Below are positions 9,401 through 19,221 of a stretch of 64,000 nucleotides of DNA, piece after piece (positions within the stretch are counted from its first letter, which is position 1; each line of letters starts with the position of its first letter). A program made the translations under genes and the position numbers. The stretch comes from Nonomuraea solani. GTDB taxonomy: Bacteria > Actinomycetota > Actinomycetes > Streptosporangiales > Streptosporangiaceae. The stretch spans positions 209,401-273,400 of the forward strand of contig NZ_FNVT01000017.1 of NCBI RefSeq assembly GCF_900108335.1. Direction: 5' to 3'. The notes under the pieces are model-generated. The model worked only from the letters and a program-made list of their open reading frames with translations, was not told the DNA's origin and did no database searches.

Positions 9401-9458
9401 GGTCGCGCTCAGCGCCCTGCGGACCATCGCGATCGGCGTGGACGTCGAGGTGTGGTGA
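6438..9458 (+). CDS. BRCT domain fused to a WD40-like beta-propeller and helical repeats
   Basis: 1006 aa. Residues 1-76 form a BRCT domain like that of NAD-dependent DNA ligase and DnaE-associated proteins (GRFGRISKDEAARALELLG, then NTDLVFAG, GVPVYDEDALL). Residues about 160-620 hold repeats of the type SPDGRHLAV / WSADGRRIAL / WSPDERLVA / WSPDGERAAC, a WD40 or TolB-like beta-propeller. Residues about 650-960 are helical with TPR-like stretches (AMIRARRGEAAEARELAL). BRCT modules bind phosphopeptides or DNA ends and propellers are docking platforms, so a scaffold role is plausible, but no function is known to me. It converges on the GH15 gene across a perfect palindrome. Confidence 0.8.
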   Translation: MIINGCHIVLAGRFGRISKDEAARALELLGARVTASFSANTDLVFAGAKSGAKAGPAAVRGVPVYDEDALLAVLDGRDPGTPPPSPPFTGVPDGRMDPGEALDLLKNADWSTFSAPRDTVPLREALQALERAHGVTEAHRLATARIRDAGALLRHSGVHRGELNGHALSPDGRHLAVGSAPGDDYDRGGVLQLFEVATGHCVHAIDGIMGGIGFPDYARSLQWSADGRRIALEYNTNATGVWDPFGTAHEPIADAFFLASGRPLGMAFAPDGRRALVFGGGSGIVRNVIVAMHEGSVAGPPDANREGTPPIEFDGPLPGGLEKIWGDELLLNRAFWSRDGSRIYGQLSGEYAMISLDVAARRVAWILPLEEDTEAAPPEWSPDERLVAHQRDGKLVIADALTGETTAELPGRPGADVLCWGPGGRLAVVDPATGTVAIADATTGEHRYDLAIQAGTSNPGGWDARSWAWSPDGERAACVTAEGRIEIWSLGDHPERLRVLDGIRRIAGLWTHGFGLEWPTDDVLIAIGGHAVRFLRPGTGEIMADHPFHHAPSARRPLVLTGRDLGDGLPLDPSFALDEDTWAVAFEDGTVIAPPGRDDDLDGRLCWSVARRFAWPLRWGEPKTFPDPAIAGLGAASPETGHLLAPFRGRGSTAERAGTWPPPGTATVSDLITVTRGTLADLTGQGFHSEWTVDTLQQLAMIRARRGEAAEARELALSIPEHQRRPGLLARVALALGAAGFTAEAAAVLPDTGDDLSDVSDAADMAALAGAYAVLGWRERSERWFAAARKTADAHRSNWGARLPLVWALTQCGQEREARVVLDEGTGVPGPRHYGVPWLVCLLRRGETELVRELIGERSRPVDLNGTRTGGDRWFDDWAAPRALAVHGQPGLVRLWGEVNGCWVEPHLELAERIAADGPPTGPTAAELTDLAVKHADLVKRPKAAKRRDSAHLAREAAECGHVGAVLDLLPWMSGPNRHGLDSNTHTWVALSALRTIAIGVDVEVW

Positions 9459-9460
9459 TC

Positions 9461-9488
9461 GCGCGGGTGCCCGGCCGGGCACCCGCGC
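9461..9488. terminator. Bidirectional palindromic terminator
   Basis: A perfect 28-bp palindrome with 14-bp arms lies in the 34 bp between two convergent genes (stops at 9458 and 9493). It lacks a T-run, as is common for high-GC actinobacterial terminators. Confidence 0.75.
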
Positions 9489-9492
9489 CTCC

Positions 9493-11247
9493 CTACGACA
9501 GGGCCCGGGCCGCGTGCACCAGAGGCACGTGGCTGAACGCCTGCGGGAAGTTGCCCACCAGGCGGCCGTAGCGGGGGTCGTACTCCTCGGCCAGCAGCCC
9601 CACGTCGTTGCGCAGGGCCAGCAGCCGTTCGAACAGGTCTTTGGCCTCGTCTTTGCGGCCCTGCATCGCCATGACCTCCACCAGCCAGAAGCTGCAGGCC
9701 AGGAACGCGCCCTCGCCGCCGGGCAGCCCGTCCACGTCGTTGTCCTCCGCGATCGGGTAGCGCAGGACCAGCTCGTCGGCCATGAGCTCCTTCTCGATCG
9801 CCGCGACCGTGCCGGCGACGCGGGGGTCGTCGGCGGGCAGGAAGCCCACGATGGGGATCATCAGCAGCGCCGCGTCCAGCTCCGACGAGCCGTACGACTG
9901 CGTGAACGTGTTGCGCCGCTTGTCGAACCCCTTGTCGAGGATCTCCGCGTGCACGGTGTCGCGCAGCGTCCGCCACTTCTCCACCGGCCCGGTGCGGTGG
10001 AAGCGCTCCACGTATTTGACCGCCCGGTCGAGCGCCGCCCAGCACATGACCTTGGAGTGCACGAAGTGCCGGCGCGGGCCGCGCACCTCCCACAGGCCCT
10101 CGTCGGGCTCGTCCCAGTGGTCCTCCACGTAGTCGAGGAGCTGCCGCTGGATCGTCCACGCCCGGTCGTCGGCCGACAGGCCGCGGCTGCGGGCGACGAA
10201 AAGGCAGTTCATGACCTCGCCGTAGACGTCGAGCTGCAACTGCCGGACCGCCTCGTTGCCGATGCGCACCGGGCGGGAGTCCTCGTAGCCGTCGAGCCAG
10301 TCGAGGCGCAGCTCGGGCAGGCGGCGTTCGCCGGCCACGCCGTACATGATCTGGAGGTCCTGGGGCCGGCCGGCGATCGCCCGCAGCAGCCACGCGCGCC
10401 AGTCGGCCGCCTCCTCCAGGTAGCCGGAGCTGATGAGGGCGTCGAGCGTCAGCGTGGCGTCGCGCAGCCAGCAGAACCGGTAGTCCCAGTTGCGCACCCC
10501 GCCCAGGTCTTCGGGCAGCGACGTGGTGGGCGCGGCCACGATGCCGCCGGTCGGCGCGTACGTCAGGCCCTTCAGCGTGATGAGCGACCGGACCACGGCC
10601 TCCCGGTAGGGGCCGTCGTAGGTGCATTTGCCGACCCACTCCGCCCAGTACGCCTCGGTCTCCTCCAGTTGGTTCTCGCAGTGGATCTGCTGCGGCATCG
10701 GCTCGTGCGACGGATGCCACGTGAACACGAACGGCAGCCGCTGCCCCTCCTTGACGGTGAACGTCGCCCGGTGGGCGTAGTCACCGCCCTTCAGCGGCAC
10801 GGGGGAGTGCAGCCACACCGAGTCGGGCCCGCCGATCGCCTGCAGGTGCCCGTTGGTGCGGCGCACCCACGGCACGATGCGCCCGTAGTCGAAGCGCACC
10901 CTGAGCTGCGTGGAGACCTCCACGCTCCCGGAGACCCCCTCGACGATGCGCACGACGTCGGGGTTGCGGTCGCGCGGCGGCATGAAGTCGATCACGCGGA
11001 CCGTGCCGGTGGGGGTGTCCCACTCGCTCTCCAGGATGAGCGTGTCAGGACGATAGCGGCGCCTGGTGGCGGGCCTCCTGCCGGTGGGCCCCATCCACCA
11101 GTGCCCGTTGCGTTCGCTGCCGAGCAGTGCCGCGAAGCACGACGGCGAGTCGAACCTGGGCAGGCAGAGCCAGTCGATCGAACCGTCCCTGGCCACCAGC
11201 GCGGCCGACTGCATGTCTCCGATCAGGGCGTAATCCTCGATCCGCAT
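9493..11247 (-). CDS. Glycoside hydrolase family 15 protein (glucoamylase/trehalase type)
   Basis: 584 aa. The start MRIEDYALIGDMQSAALVAR and the DGSIDWLCLPRFDSPSCF segment are typical of actinobacterial GH15 enzymes, with an N-terminal beta-sandwich (to about 230) and an (alpha/alpha)6 barrel carrying RNWDYRFCWLRD. In mycobacteria and streptomycetes close relatives hydrolyse trehalose; others act as glucoamylases or glucodextranases. There is no signal peptide, so it should be cytosolic, which favours trehalose or glycogen-derived oligosaccharides. The start at 11247 sits 6 nt from a TAGCGT box (11254-11259, minus strand), another leaderless candidate. Confidence 0.88.
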   Translation of the reverse strand: MRIEDYALIGDMQSAALVARDGSIDWLCLPRFDSPSCFAALLGSERNGHWWMGPTGRRPATRRRYRPDTLILESEWDTPTGTVRVIDFMPPRDRNPDVVRIVEGVSGSVEVSTQLRVRFDYGRIVPWVRRTNGHLQAIGGPDSVWLHSPVPLKGGDYAHRATFTVKEGQRLPFVFTWHPSHEPMPQQIHCENQLEETEAYWAEWVGKCTYDGPYREAVVRSLITLKGLTYAPTGGIVAAPTTSLPEDLGGVRNWDYRFCWLRDATLTLDALISSGYLEEAADWRAWLLRAIAGRPQDLQIMYGVAGERRLPELRLDWLDGYEDSRPVRIGNEAVRQLQLDVYGEVMNCLFVARSRGLSADDRAWTIQRQLLDYVEDHWDEPDEGLWEVRGPRRHFVHSKVMCWAALDRAVKYVERFHRTGPVEKWRTLRDTVHAEILDKGFDKRRNTFTQSYGSSELDAALLMIPIVGFLPADDPRVAGTVAAIEKELMADELVLRYPIAEDNDVDGLPGGEGAFLACSFWLVEVMAMQGRKDEAKDLFERLLALRNDVGLLAEEYDPRYGRLVGNFPQAFSHVPLVHAARALS

Positions 11248-11325
11248 GCCTCAACGCTACTGGCGAAGGGGTGATCCCGTGGCCGGGTCGATCATGTCGC
11301 GTCATGTCCGGCCCGGCCACGAAGA

Positions 11326-11928
11326 TCACGTCAGGGGGAACCAGCGGCTGAACAGCTGGGTCAGCGGCCCGATGGCCAGGGCGAACACGACGGTCCCGAT
11401 CCCGACCGTGCCGCCGAGCAGCCAGCCGATGATCAGCACGGTGACCTCGATGAGAAAGCGCCCGAGGCGTACCGACAGGCCGAGCCGCACCAGGCCGGTC
11501 ATGATGCCGTCCCGGGGTCCTGGGCCCATGCCGGCGCCGATGTAGAGGACGGTGGCGAGCGCGATGGAGACGACGCCGCCGGCCACGCAGGCCGCCTGGA
11601 ACGCCAGATTGCCCGGCGTGGGCAGCAGGTAGATCGCCGCGTCGGCGAACAGGCCCAGGAACACCACGTTGCTCAGGGTGCCGATCCCCGGCTTCTGCTT
11701 CAGCGGGATCCACAGCAGCATCACCAGCGCGCCCACCAGGATGATGATCGTCCCGATGGACAGCCCGGTGCGCAGGCCGAGGCCCTGGTGGAAGACGTCC
11801 CACGGGTCGTTCCCCAGCCCGGATTCCACCTGGAGGCCGATGCCGAGCCCGTAGAGCGCCAGCCCGCCGTAGAGGCGGACGAGGCGGGCGGGCATGGTGG
11901 CAGGCCGGGAAACGGTCGTATCGCTCAT
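11326..11928 (-). CDS. YczE/YitT-family integral membrane protein
   Basis: 200 aa from ATG 11928 (MSDTTVSRPATM...). About five hydrophobic helices are visible, with the family landmarks GLALYGLGIGLQVESGLGNDPWDVFHQGL and YIGAGMGPGPRDGIMTGL. YczE-type proteins are poorly understood membrane proteins; members are often found beside MocR-type regulators, and here a MocR gene is divergent with only 44 bp between starts. That arrangement suggests the regulator controls this gene. The substrate is unknown. Confidence 0.82.
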   Translation of the reverse strand: MSDTTVSRPATMPARLVRLYGGLALYGLGIGLQVESGLGNDPWDVFHQGLGLRTGLSIGTIIILVGALVMLLWIPLKQKPGIGTLSNVVFLGLFADAAIYLLPTPGNLAFQAACVAGGVVSIALATVLYIGAGMGPGPRDGIMTGLVRLGLSVRLGRFLIEVTVLIIGWLLGGTVGIGTVVFALAIGPLTQLFSRWFPLT

Positions 11929-11936
11929 AATGGACC

Positions 11937-11987
11937 AAGAGTGGCAGGGTTCAACTTGCCAAAACAGGGCCAATGACGAAAAGTGGC
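11937..11987. promoter_or_regulatory. Putative MocR operator between yczE and mocR genes
   Basis: Two near-identical direct repeats, AAGAGTGGC (11937-11945) and AAAAGTGGC (11979-11987), flank an inverted repeat TGGCA-N10-TGCCA. MocR proteins usually bind direct repeats spaced by two helix turns or more; 42 bp centre to centre is four turns. The second repeat falls just inside the regulator frame if the first ATG is used, which favours the ATG at 11991. Confidence 0.4.
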
Positions 11988-13418
11988 CTTATGAGGCACC
12001 TGTCAGCGACGCAAGTGGCCCGGCTGGTCCAGGCCGATCCCGCCGCCCGGCCGTACTACCGCGCCCTCGCCGACGGCGTCCGCGCCCTCATCATGGACGG
12101 CCAGATCCCGGTACGCGTCCGCATGCCCGCAGAACGCCACCTCGCCGAGACCCTCAAGGTCAGCCGCACCACCGTCACCGCGGCCTACGACCTGCTGCGC
12201 GAGCGCGGCTACCTGGAGAGCCGCCAGGGCTCCGGTAGCTGGACCGCGCTGCCCGACCCGGCCACCGCGCCCGACAACCCGTGGCTCAGCGCCGACGGCG
12301 ACGGCCTCGTCCAGCTCCAGTGCGCCGCCCCGCCCGCCCCCGCGGTCCTGCGCGAGGCGATGATCGAGGCGGTCGACGACATTCCCCGGTACGGCATGGG
12401 CAACGGCTACGACCCCATGGGCCTGCCCGTCCTCAGGGAGCGCATCGCCGCCTACTACACCGCCAAGGGCGTGGCCACCAGGCCGGAGCAGATCATCGTC
12501 ACCACCGGCTCCCAGCACGCGCTCCAGCTCGTCATCGGCCTGCTCGTCCGGCCGGGCGACGCGGTGGTCGTGGAGTCGCCGACGTACCCGCACCCCATGG
12601 AGGCGGCCCGGCACCGCGGCGCGCGGATCGTGCCGGTCGGGATCTCGCACGAGGGCTGGCAGCAGGACCTGGTCGCCGGTGCCATGCGTCAGTCGGGGGC
12701 GCGCCTCGCCTACCTCATGCCCGACTTCCACAACCCGACGGGCGCCCTCATGGAGGACCCGGTCCGCGCGGCCGTCGCGGGGGCCGCCCGGCGCGCCGGC
12801 ACGATGCTGCTGGTGGACGAGACCTGGGGGGAGCTGGCGCTGGACGACGTGCCGCCGACCTCGCCGATGGCCGCCTTCGACACCGACAGCCGGGTGATCA
12901 GCGTCGGGTCGGCGTCCAAGCTGTGGTGGGGCGGGCTGCGCATCGGCTGGGTCCGCACCACGGCCGCGCTGGCCCGCAGCCTGGCCCTGTTCCGCTCGTC
13001 GGTGGACATCGCCAGCCCGGTGCTGGAGCAGCTCGTGGTGGCGCGGCTGTTCGACCGCCTGGAGGAGACGCGCGCCGAGCGCCGCCGCACGCTGCGCGCC
13101 TCACGCGACGCGCTGGTGTCGGGGCTGCGCGAGCACCTGCCGGAGTGGACGTTCGCGGTGCCGCGCGGCGGTGGCACCCTCTGGGTCCGCCTGGACACCG
13201 CCGCCACCCCGCTCGCCGAGGCGGCGCTCGCCCACGGCCTCCGGCTCGCGCCCGGCCCCTGGTTCGGCCTGGAGGGCACCCTGGAGGGCTACCTCCGCCT
13301 CCCCTTCACCCACCCGCCCGGCCTTCTCGCCGAAGCCATCACCCGCCTCCGCGCCGCCCGCGACCACGGCCCCACCGGCACCCCGCTCACCCCGGACTCG
13401 CTCATCGCGATGGTGTGA
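11973..13418 (+). CDS. MocR/PdxR-type regulator (GntR HTH plus aminotransferase domain)
   Basis: 481 aa from ATG 11973, or 475 aa from ATG 11991. Residues 20-90 are a GntR winged helix (RMPAERHLAETLKVSRTTVTAAYDLLRERGYLESRQGSG). Residues about 120-475 are a fold-type I aminotransferase domain with the lysine motif SVGSASKLWWGGLRIGW, so PLP is probably bound. MocR proteins use PLP-derived signals to repress or activate a neighbour; here the obvious target is the divergent yczE gene. No pyridoxal synthesis or GABA genes are nearby, so the name PdxR or GabR is not justified. Confidence 0.88.
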   Translation: MTKSGLMRHLSATQVARLVQADPAARPYYRALADGVRALIMDGQIPVRVRMPAERHLAETLKVSRTTVTAAYDLLRERGYLESRQGSGSWTALPDPATAPDNPWLSADGDGLVQLQCAAPPAPAVLREAMIEAVDDIPRYGMGNGYDPMGLPVLRERIAAYYTAKGVATRPEQIIVTTGSQHALQLVIGLLVRPGDAVVVESPTYPHPMEAARHRGARIVPVGISHEGWQQDLVAGAMRQSGARLAYLMPDFHNPTGALMEDPVRAAVAGAARRAGTMLLVDETWGELALDDVPPTSPMAAFDTDSRVISVGSASKLWWGGLRIGWVRTTAALARSLALFRSSVDIASPVLEQLVVARLFDRLEETRAERRRTLRASRDALVSGLREHLPEWTFAVPRGGGTLWVRLDTAATPLAEAALAHGLRLAPGPWFGLEGTLEGYLRLPFTHPPGLLAEAITRLRAARDHGPTGTPLTPDSLIAMV

Positions 13419-13525
13419 GCGGTCGCCGCGGGTCTCGTGGACGGCCGCGACGATGTCGTCATTCGCCGGGCCGTTCTTTTGCGGCCGTCGCAGCGCGCGG
13501 TCCGTTGTCCCGGGATCCGCCGCCG

Positions 13526-14134
13526 TCACTCGCCGATCCCCCTGGCCAGCGGCGCGCGCCAGTTGCGGCGCATGGCGGCGAGCCTGAGCCCGAACGCCAG
13601 CACCGCCGCCGCCAGCGTCGCCGGCCACCCGTACAGTCCGTGCGCCCACAACCCCGCCATCGCCCCCGACCCCAGCATGGCCGGCACCGCGTAGAGCTGC
13701 CGGTCGTACAGCAGGGTCGGGATCTCCCCGGCCAGGACGTCACGCAGCATGCCCCCGCCGATCCCCGTCGTGACCCCCAGCAGCGCCGCGTGCAGCGGGC
13801 TGAGCCCGTATTCGAGGGCCTTCTCCGTCCCGACCGCGCAGAACAGGCCGAGCCCCGCCGCGTCCAGCACCAGGATGGCCGGCATCACGCGGGCCACGTG
13901 CGGATGCCAGAAGAAGACGATCGCCGTGGCCACCACGGGCACCAGGACGTAGCCGAGGCTCTGGAAGGCGGCGGGCCGCACGTTCAGGATCAGGTCACGG
14001 ACGACGCCCCCGCCCAGAGCGGTCATTTCGGCCAGCACCCCCATCCCGACCACGTCGAGGCGTTTGCGCACACCCATGAGCGCCCCCGACAGGGCGAAGA
14101 CAAAAATGCCGACAAGGTCGAGAATTTCGGACAC
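13526..14134 (-). CDS. TRIC/UPF0126-family membrane channel protein
   Basis: 202 aa with about seven hydrophobic segments arranged as two similar halves. Landmarks are FVFALSGALMGVRKRLDVVG, GGGVVRDLI in the first half and GIGGGMLRDVL in the second, the conserved glycine-rich kinks of prokaryotic TRIC-type cation channels (YadS/YvgN-like UPF0126). It converges with the MocR gene across 107 bp in which I see no gene or strong hairpin. The ATG at 14134 is 11 bp from the stop of the POT transporter on the same strand, so the two may be cotranscribed. Confidence 0.85.
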   Translation of the reverse strand: MSEILDLVGIFVFALSGALMGVRKRLDVVGMGVLAEMTALGGGVVRDLILNVRPAAFQSLGYVLVPVVATAIVFFWHPHVARVMPAILVLDAAGLGLFCAVGTEKALEYGLSPLHAALLGVTTGIGGGMLRDVLAGEIPTLLYDRQLYAVPAMLGSGAMAGLWAHGLYGWPATLAAAVLAFGLRLAAMRRNWRAPLARGIGE

Positions 14135-14144
14135 GTCGGAATGT

Positions 14145-15623
14145 TTACCTCATGACGGGCTCATGATGCTCGGCCATCATCACCCGCAACTTCCGCGTGA
14201 ACATGAACAGCGCCACCCCGGCCACGATCGCCATCGCCGCCAGCACCAGGTAGTACATCGGCTCCGACAGCACCCGGTTGAGCCGCCCCGTCTGCCCGCC
14301 GACCGCGTCGCCCACCGACACCGCGATGAACCAGACCCCCAGCATCTGCCCCTTGAACGCCTCCGGCGCCAGCTTCGTCGTCACCGACAGCCCGACCGGG
14401 CTCAGCGACAGCTCCCCGAACACCTGGATCAGGTAGACCAGCACCAGCCACCACACCGACACCCGGCCCGCCCCGGCCAGCGCCGCCGCCACGGCCATGA
14501 CCACGAAGCTCAGCCCAACCATGACCAGCGCGAACCCGAACTTCTGCGGCGTGCTCACCCGCGTGCCCAGCCGCACCCACAGAGCCGCGAACACCGGTAC
14601 GAAGATCATGATGAACAGCGGGTTGAACGACTGCGTCGTGGCCTGGTTGATCGAGAAGCCGAACAACGACAGGTCGGTGTGATCCTGGGCGAAGAACAGC
14701 AGCTTGCTCGGCGCCAGGTCGTAGATCATCCAGAACACGGCCGCCGCCACGAACAGCCAGATGTACGCCTTCATCCGGATGCGCTCATCCTCGGTCAGGT
14801 CGTGGCCGCCGAACATGATGTACGCGAAATAGGCCACCGGCACCACCAGGATCACCACCGTGACCACCAGGGTCAGCCGGTCGATCGTCAGCGTCCCGGT
14901 CGCCGCCCACACCCCCAGCGCGCCCGCCGTCACCACCACCGCGAACGCCGTGACCAGCCCGGCCCGGCGCCGCTCGCCACCCGACAGGGGCATGCCCGGC
15001 CGCTCACCGATCCCGCGCAGCCCGCGCCCGCCCCAGAGGTACTGGGCCAGGCCCAGCGCCATCCCGACCGCCGCCGCCCCGAACCCCAGGTGCCAGCGGT
15101 CGCCCTCCGCCAGCCGGCCGACCACGAGCGGCGCGAAGAAGGCGCCCAGGTTGATGCCCAGGTAGAACAGCGAGAACCCGGCGTCCCTCCGCCCGTCGTC
15201 CGCCTCCGGGTAGAGCCGGCCGACCATGACGGAGATGTTCGGCTTGAGCAGGCCGGTGCCGGTGATGATCAGCAGCAGCCCGAGCCAGACGAAGAACGCC
15301 GACCCCGCCGGGATCGCCATGCTGATGTGGCCCAGCATGATGACGAACCCGCCCCAGAACACCGACCTGCGCGCCCCGAGAATGCGGTCCGCGATCCAGC
15401 CGCCCGGCAGCGCCACCAGGTAGATCAGCGCGCCGTAGACGCCGACGACCGCCTGCGCCGTCTCCTGCGACAGGCCCAGGCCCTGGTGCGCGGGCGAGGC
15501 GGCCATGAACGTGGCCAGGATCGCCCGCAGCCCGTACCAGCTGAACCGCTCCCACATCTCGGTGCCGAACAGGGTGGCCAGGCCCCGCGGATGCCCGAAG
15601 AACGTCCTTTCGCCGCCGCCCAT
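14145..15623 (-). CDS. POT/PTR-family proton-dependent oligopeptide transporter
   Basis: 492 aa, about 12-14 membrane helices. The N-terminal helix has the ExxERFxYY-type proton-coupling motif (E22, E25, R26 in TEMWERFSWYG). Later segments include GGWIADRILGARR and FSLFYLGINLGAFFAPL, both typical of DtpT-like symporters that import di- and tripeptides. A GGAGAGGAAG ribosome-binding site precedes the ATG at 15623. It is divergent from the acyl-CoA synthetase gene. Confidence 0.9.
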   Translation of the reverse strand: MGGGERTFFGHPRGLATLFGTEMWERFSWYGLRAILATFMAASPAHQGLGLSQETAQAVVGVYGALIYLVALPGGWIADRILGARRSVFWGGFVIMLGHISMAIPAGSAFFVWLGLLLIITGTGLLKPNISVMVGRLYPEADDGRRDAGFSLFYLGINLGAFFAPLVVGRLAEGDRWHLGFGAAAVGMALGLAQYLWGGRGLRGIGERPGMPLSGGERRRAGLVTAFAVVVTAGALGVWAATGTLTIDRLTLVVTVVILVVPVAYFAYIMFGGHDLTEDERIRMKAYIWLFVAAAVFWMIYDLAPSKLLFFAQDHTDLSLFGFSINQATTQSFNPLFIMIFVPVFAALWVRLGTRVSTPQKFGFALVMVGLSFVVMAVAAALAGAGRVSVWWLVLVYLIQVFGELSLSPVGLSVTTKLAPEAFKGQMLGVWFIAVSVGDAVGGQTGRLNRVLSEPMYYLVLAAMAIVAGVALFMFTRKLRVMMAEHHEPVMR

Positions 15624-15705
15624 GACCTTCCTCTCCGCATTTGTGTGATCACTCTACGTGAAGGATGTTCCAAGGTCTTGCCGCTACCCCGGGGGTGTGG
15701 TGCGA

Positions 15706-15722
15706 TGCATGCCATTCATGCA
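15706..15722. promoter_or_regulatory. Palindrome upstream of the acyl-CoA synthetase gene
   Basis: TGCATG-CCATT-CATGCA is a perfect 6-bp dyad with a 5-nt centre, ending 27 bp before the fadD-like start in the divergent intergenic region. It is a plausible operator for a TetR- or GntR-type fatty-acid regulator not encoded here. Confidence 0.4.
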
Positions 15723-15749
15723 AGTGAATACTGACTGGAGGCGGCTCCC

Positions 15750-17594
<1,845 letters not shown>

Positions 17595-17665
17595 TCCCGG
17601 GCTTTGCCATTCGGGGCGTGTGTTGTGGTCCTGGCCATTACCGGCCGGTTCCTACCGTCTCGATC

Positions 17666-19069
17666 ATGACCAGAAGCCTGCTTCTCCTCTCGCTCGCGGC
17701 GGGGTCGCTCACGGCGCCCGCGGCCGCCGCCGCGACCGAGCCCGCCATCCGCGCCATCACCGTACGTCCCGCGGCCCCGGTCGTCGGCGCGCACGGCTCC
17801 GTCCGCCTGGTGATCGACGTGATCGCCAAGGGGGTACGGGGTAAGGACGGCGTCTCCGTCAAGGTCGAACCCGGCACGCCGCCCGCGCCCCTGCTGGCCG
17901 ACAAGGCGCCTGTGCTCCCGGACCCGGCACCCGACCTCCCACCGGCCTCCGCCCCGGCCCCGGTCCGAGCGCCGGCCCAGCCACCGGTCCAGCCACCGGT
18001 CCAGCCACCGGCCCAATCACCGGCCCAATCACCGGCCCAATCACCGGCCCAATCACCGGCCCAATCACCGGCCCAATCACCGGCTCAGCCTCCGGTCCAG
18101 TCACCGGCCGAACCGCCGGCCCAGTCTCCAGCCAAGCCTCCGGTCCAAGCGCCGGCTCGACCCGCGGTCCAGCCACCCGGCCAGCCAGCAGGTCAACCAC
18201 CGGCCGAACCGCCGGCCAAATCACCGGCCCAGGCACCGGCGGAGCCACCGGCCAAGTCGCCGGCCAAGTCGCCGGCCCAATCACCGGCCGAGCCTCCGGT
18301 TGTCGCACCGGCCGAACCACCGGCCCAGGCACCGGTCCAGCCGCCAGGCATGGCGCCGGCCCGGCCGGCGGTCGAGCCCCCGGCCGGGTCGCCCGCCGGG
18401 TCGCCCGCCGGGTCGCGGGCCGGGTCGCCGGCCGTGGCATCGGCCGGGTCGCCGGCCGCCGCAGCCGTCCAGCCGGAGCGGCGGCACGCGCCCGGCACCG
18501 GCCCCAAGGACGGCGTCCCCGCGGCTCGCCCGGTGACCGGCCCGGTTACAGGCCCGGTGATCCCGCCCCGTCTGGTGTGGCGTCTGGCCCCGGCCCCACC
18601 GGCTCGTATGACCGGCGGCTGGCAGACCTGGCGCTTCCTCCCGGACAAGCGCCTCAACCGCTACTACGCGGCCGGCACCTGGACGATCACCGTCACCGCC
18701 AAGGGCCCGGGCGGGACGACCATCACCGAGTACGCCGCGTTCGACCTCAAGCGGGAGACCAAGCTCACATCGGTGACCGCCGACAAGGCCGCCCGCTCCA
18801 ACGGCGGCGTGCGCCTGCGCGGCTCGCTCACCCGCGTGGACCCGCGCGGCCTCACCGACCACGGCCCGTTCGGCAAGCAGCCCATCGAGATCCTCTGGCG
18901 TCCCGACGCCACCTCGGCCTGGGAAAAGGTGGGACACGCGACCACGGACGCCGCGGGCGCCTTCGTCGCGACGGTGCCGGGCAGGACCGGCGGCTACTGG
19001 CGCGCCCGCTACCCCGGAACCAGCCACTACGCAACAGACGCCTCGAAATCCCGACAAATCGTGCAATAA
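17666..19069 (+). CDS. Secreted protein with long Pro/Ala-rich repeat and C-terminal beta domain
   Basis: 467 aa from ATG 17666. A Sec signal peptide (residues 1-25) is followed by a short domain (25-80), a Pro-rich low-complexity region (about 82-270) built from PPAQ/SPAQ/PPVQ/SPAE-like tetrads, and a C-terminal globular region (about 300-467). The repeat probably forms an extended spacer that spans the cell wall. The last 100 residues match, by eye, the whole mature part of the next gene product (I-x-ILW-x-P...W-E-x-V...G-YWRA). No transmembrane anchor or sortase signal is visible. Expected extracellular or wall-associated; function unknown. Confidence 0.78.
   Translation: MTRSLLLLSLAAGSLTAPAAAAATEPAIRAITVRPAAPVVGAHGSVRLVIDVIAKGVRGKDGVSVKVEPGTPPAPLLADKAPVLPDPAPDLPPASAPAPVRAPAQPPVQPPVQPPAQSPAQSPAQSPAQSPAQSPAQSPAQPPVQSPAEPPAQSPAKPPVQAPARPAVQPPGQPAGQPPAEPPAKSPAQAPAEPPAKSPAKSPAQSPAEPPVVAPAEPPAQAPVQPPGMAPARPAVEPPAGSPAGSPAGSRAGSPAVASAGSPAAAAVQPERRHAPGTGPKDGVPAARPVTGPVTGPVIPPRLVWRLAPAPPARMTGGWQTWRFLPDKRLNRYYAAGTWTITVTAKGPGGTTITEYAAFDLKRETKLTSVTADKAARSNGGVRLRGSLTRVDPRGLTDHGPFGKQPIEILWRPDATSAWEKVGHATTDAAGAFVATVPGRTGGYWRARYPGTSHYATDASKSRQIVQ
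18014..18085 (+). repeat. Six tandem 12-bp units encoding SPAQ
   Basis: The unit CAATCACCGGCC occurs six times head to tail (last copy with one change), in frame, coding Ser-Pro-Ala-Gln. Near identity at the DNA level, including silent positions, points to recent slippage expansion. Confidence 0.9.
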
Positions 19070-19221
19070 GGCATTAAAGCGCACTAACTTAATCGCTACG
19101 CTAAACCGGCGTTGCAAAATCGTGATCAACCTATTCGCAACTTTTCCTTACTCTTACGCGTCATTGGCGTTGACGTGCCCCGGTCCCGGGGTGCGTTTGA
19201 GACGGGGAAGGAATTCCGATT

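Noticed and set aside
9514..11274. 586-codon plus-strand frame opposite the GH15 gene
   Set aside because: Antisense shadow rich in Val, His, Gln and Arg; the minus-strand GH15 protein has full family motifs.
14064..15734. 556-codon plus-strand frame opposite the POT transporter
   Set aside because: His/Arg/Pro-rich shadow with no domain; the transporter on the other strand is clear.
18014..18085. Possible CRISPR array
   Set aside because: Units are 12 bp, contiguous and in frame within a signal-peptide protein; there are no spacers and no cas genes.
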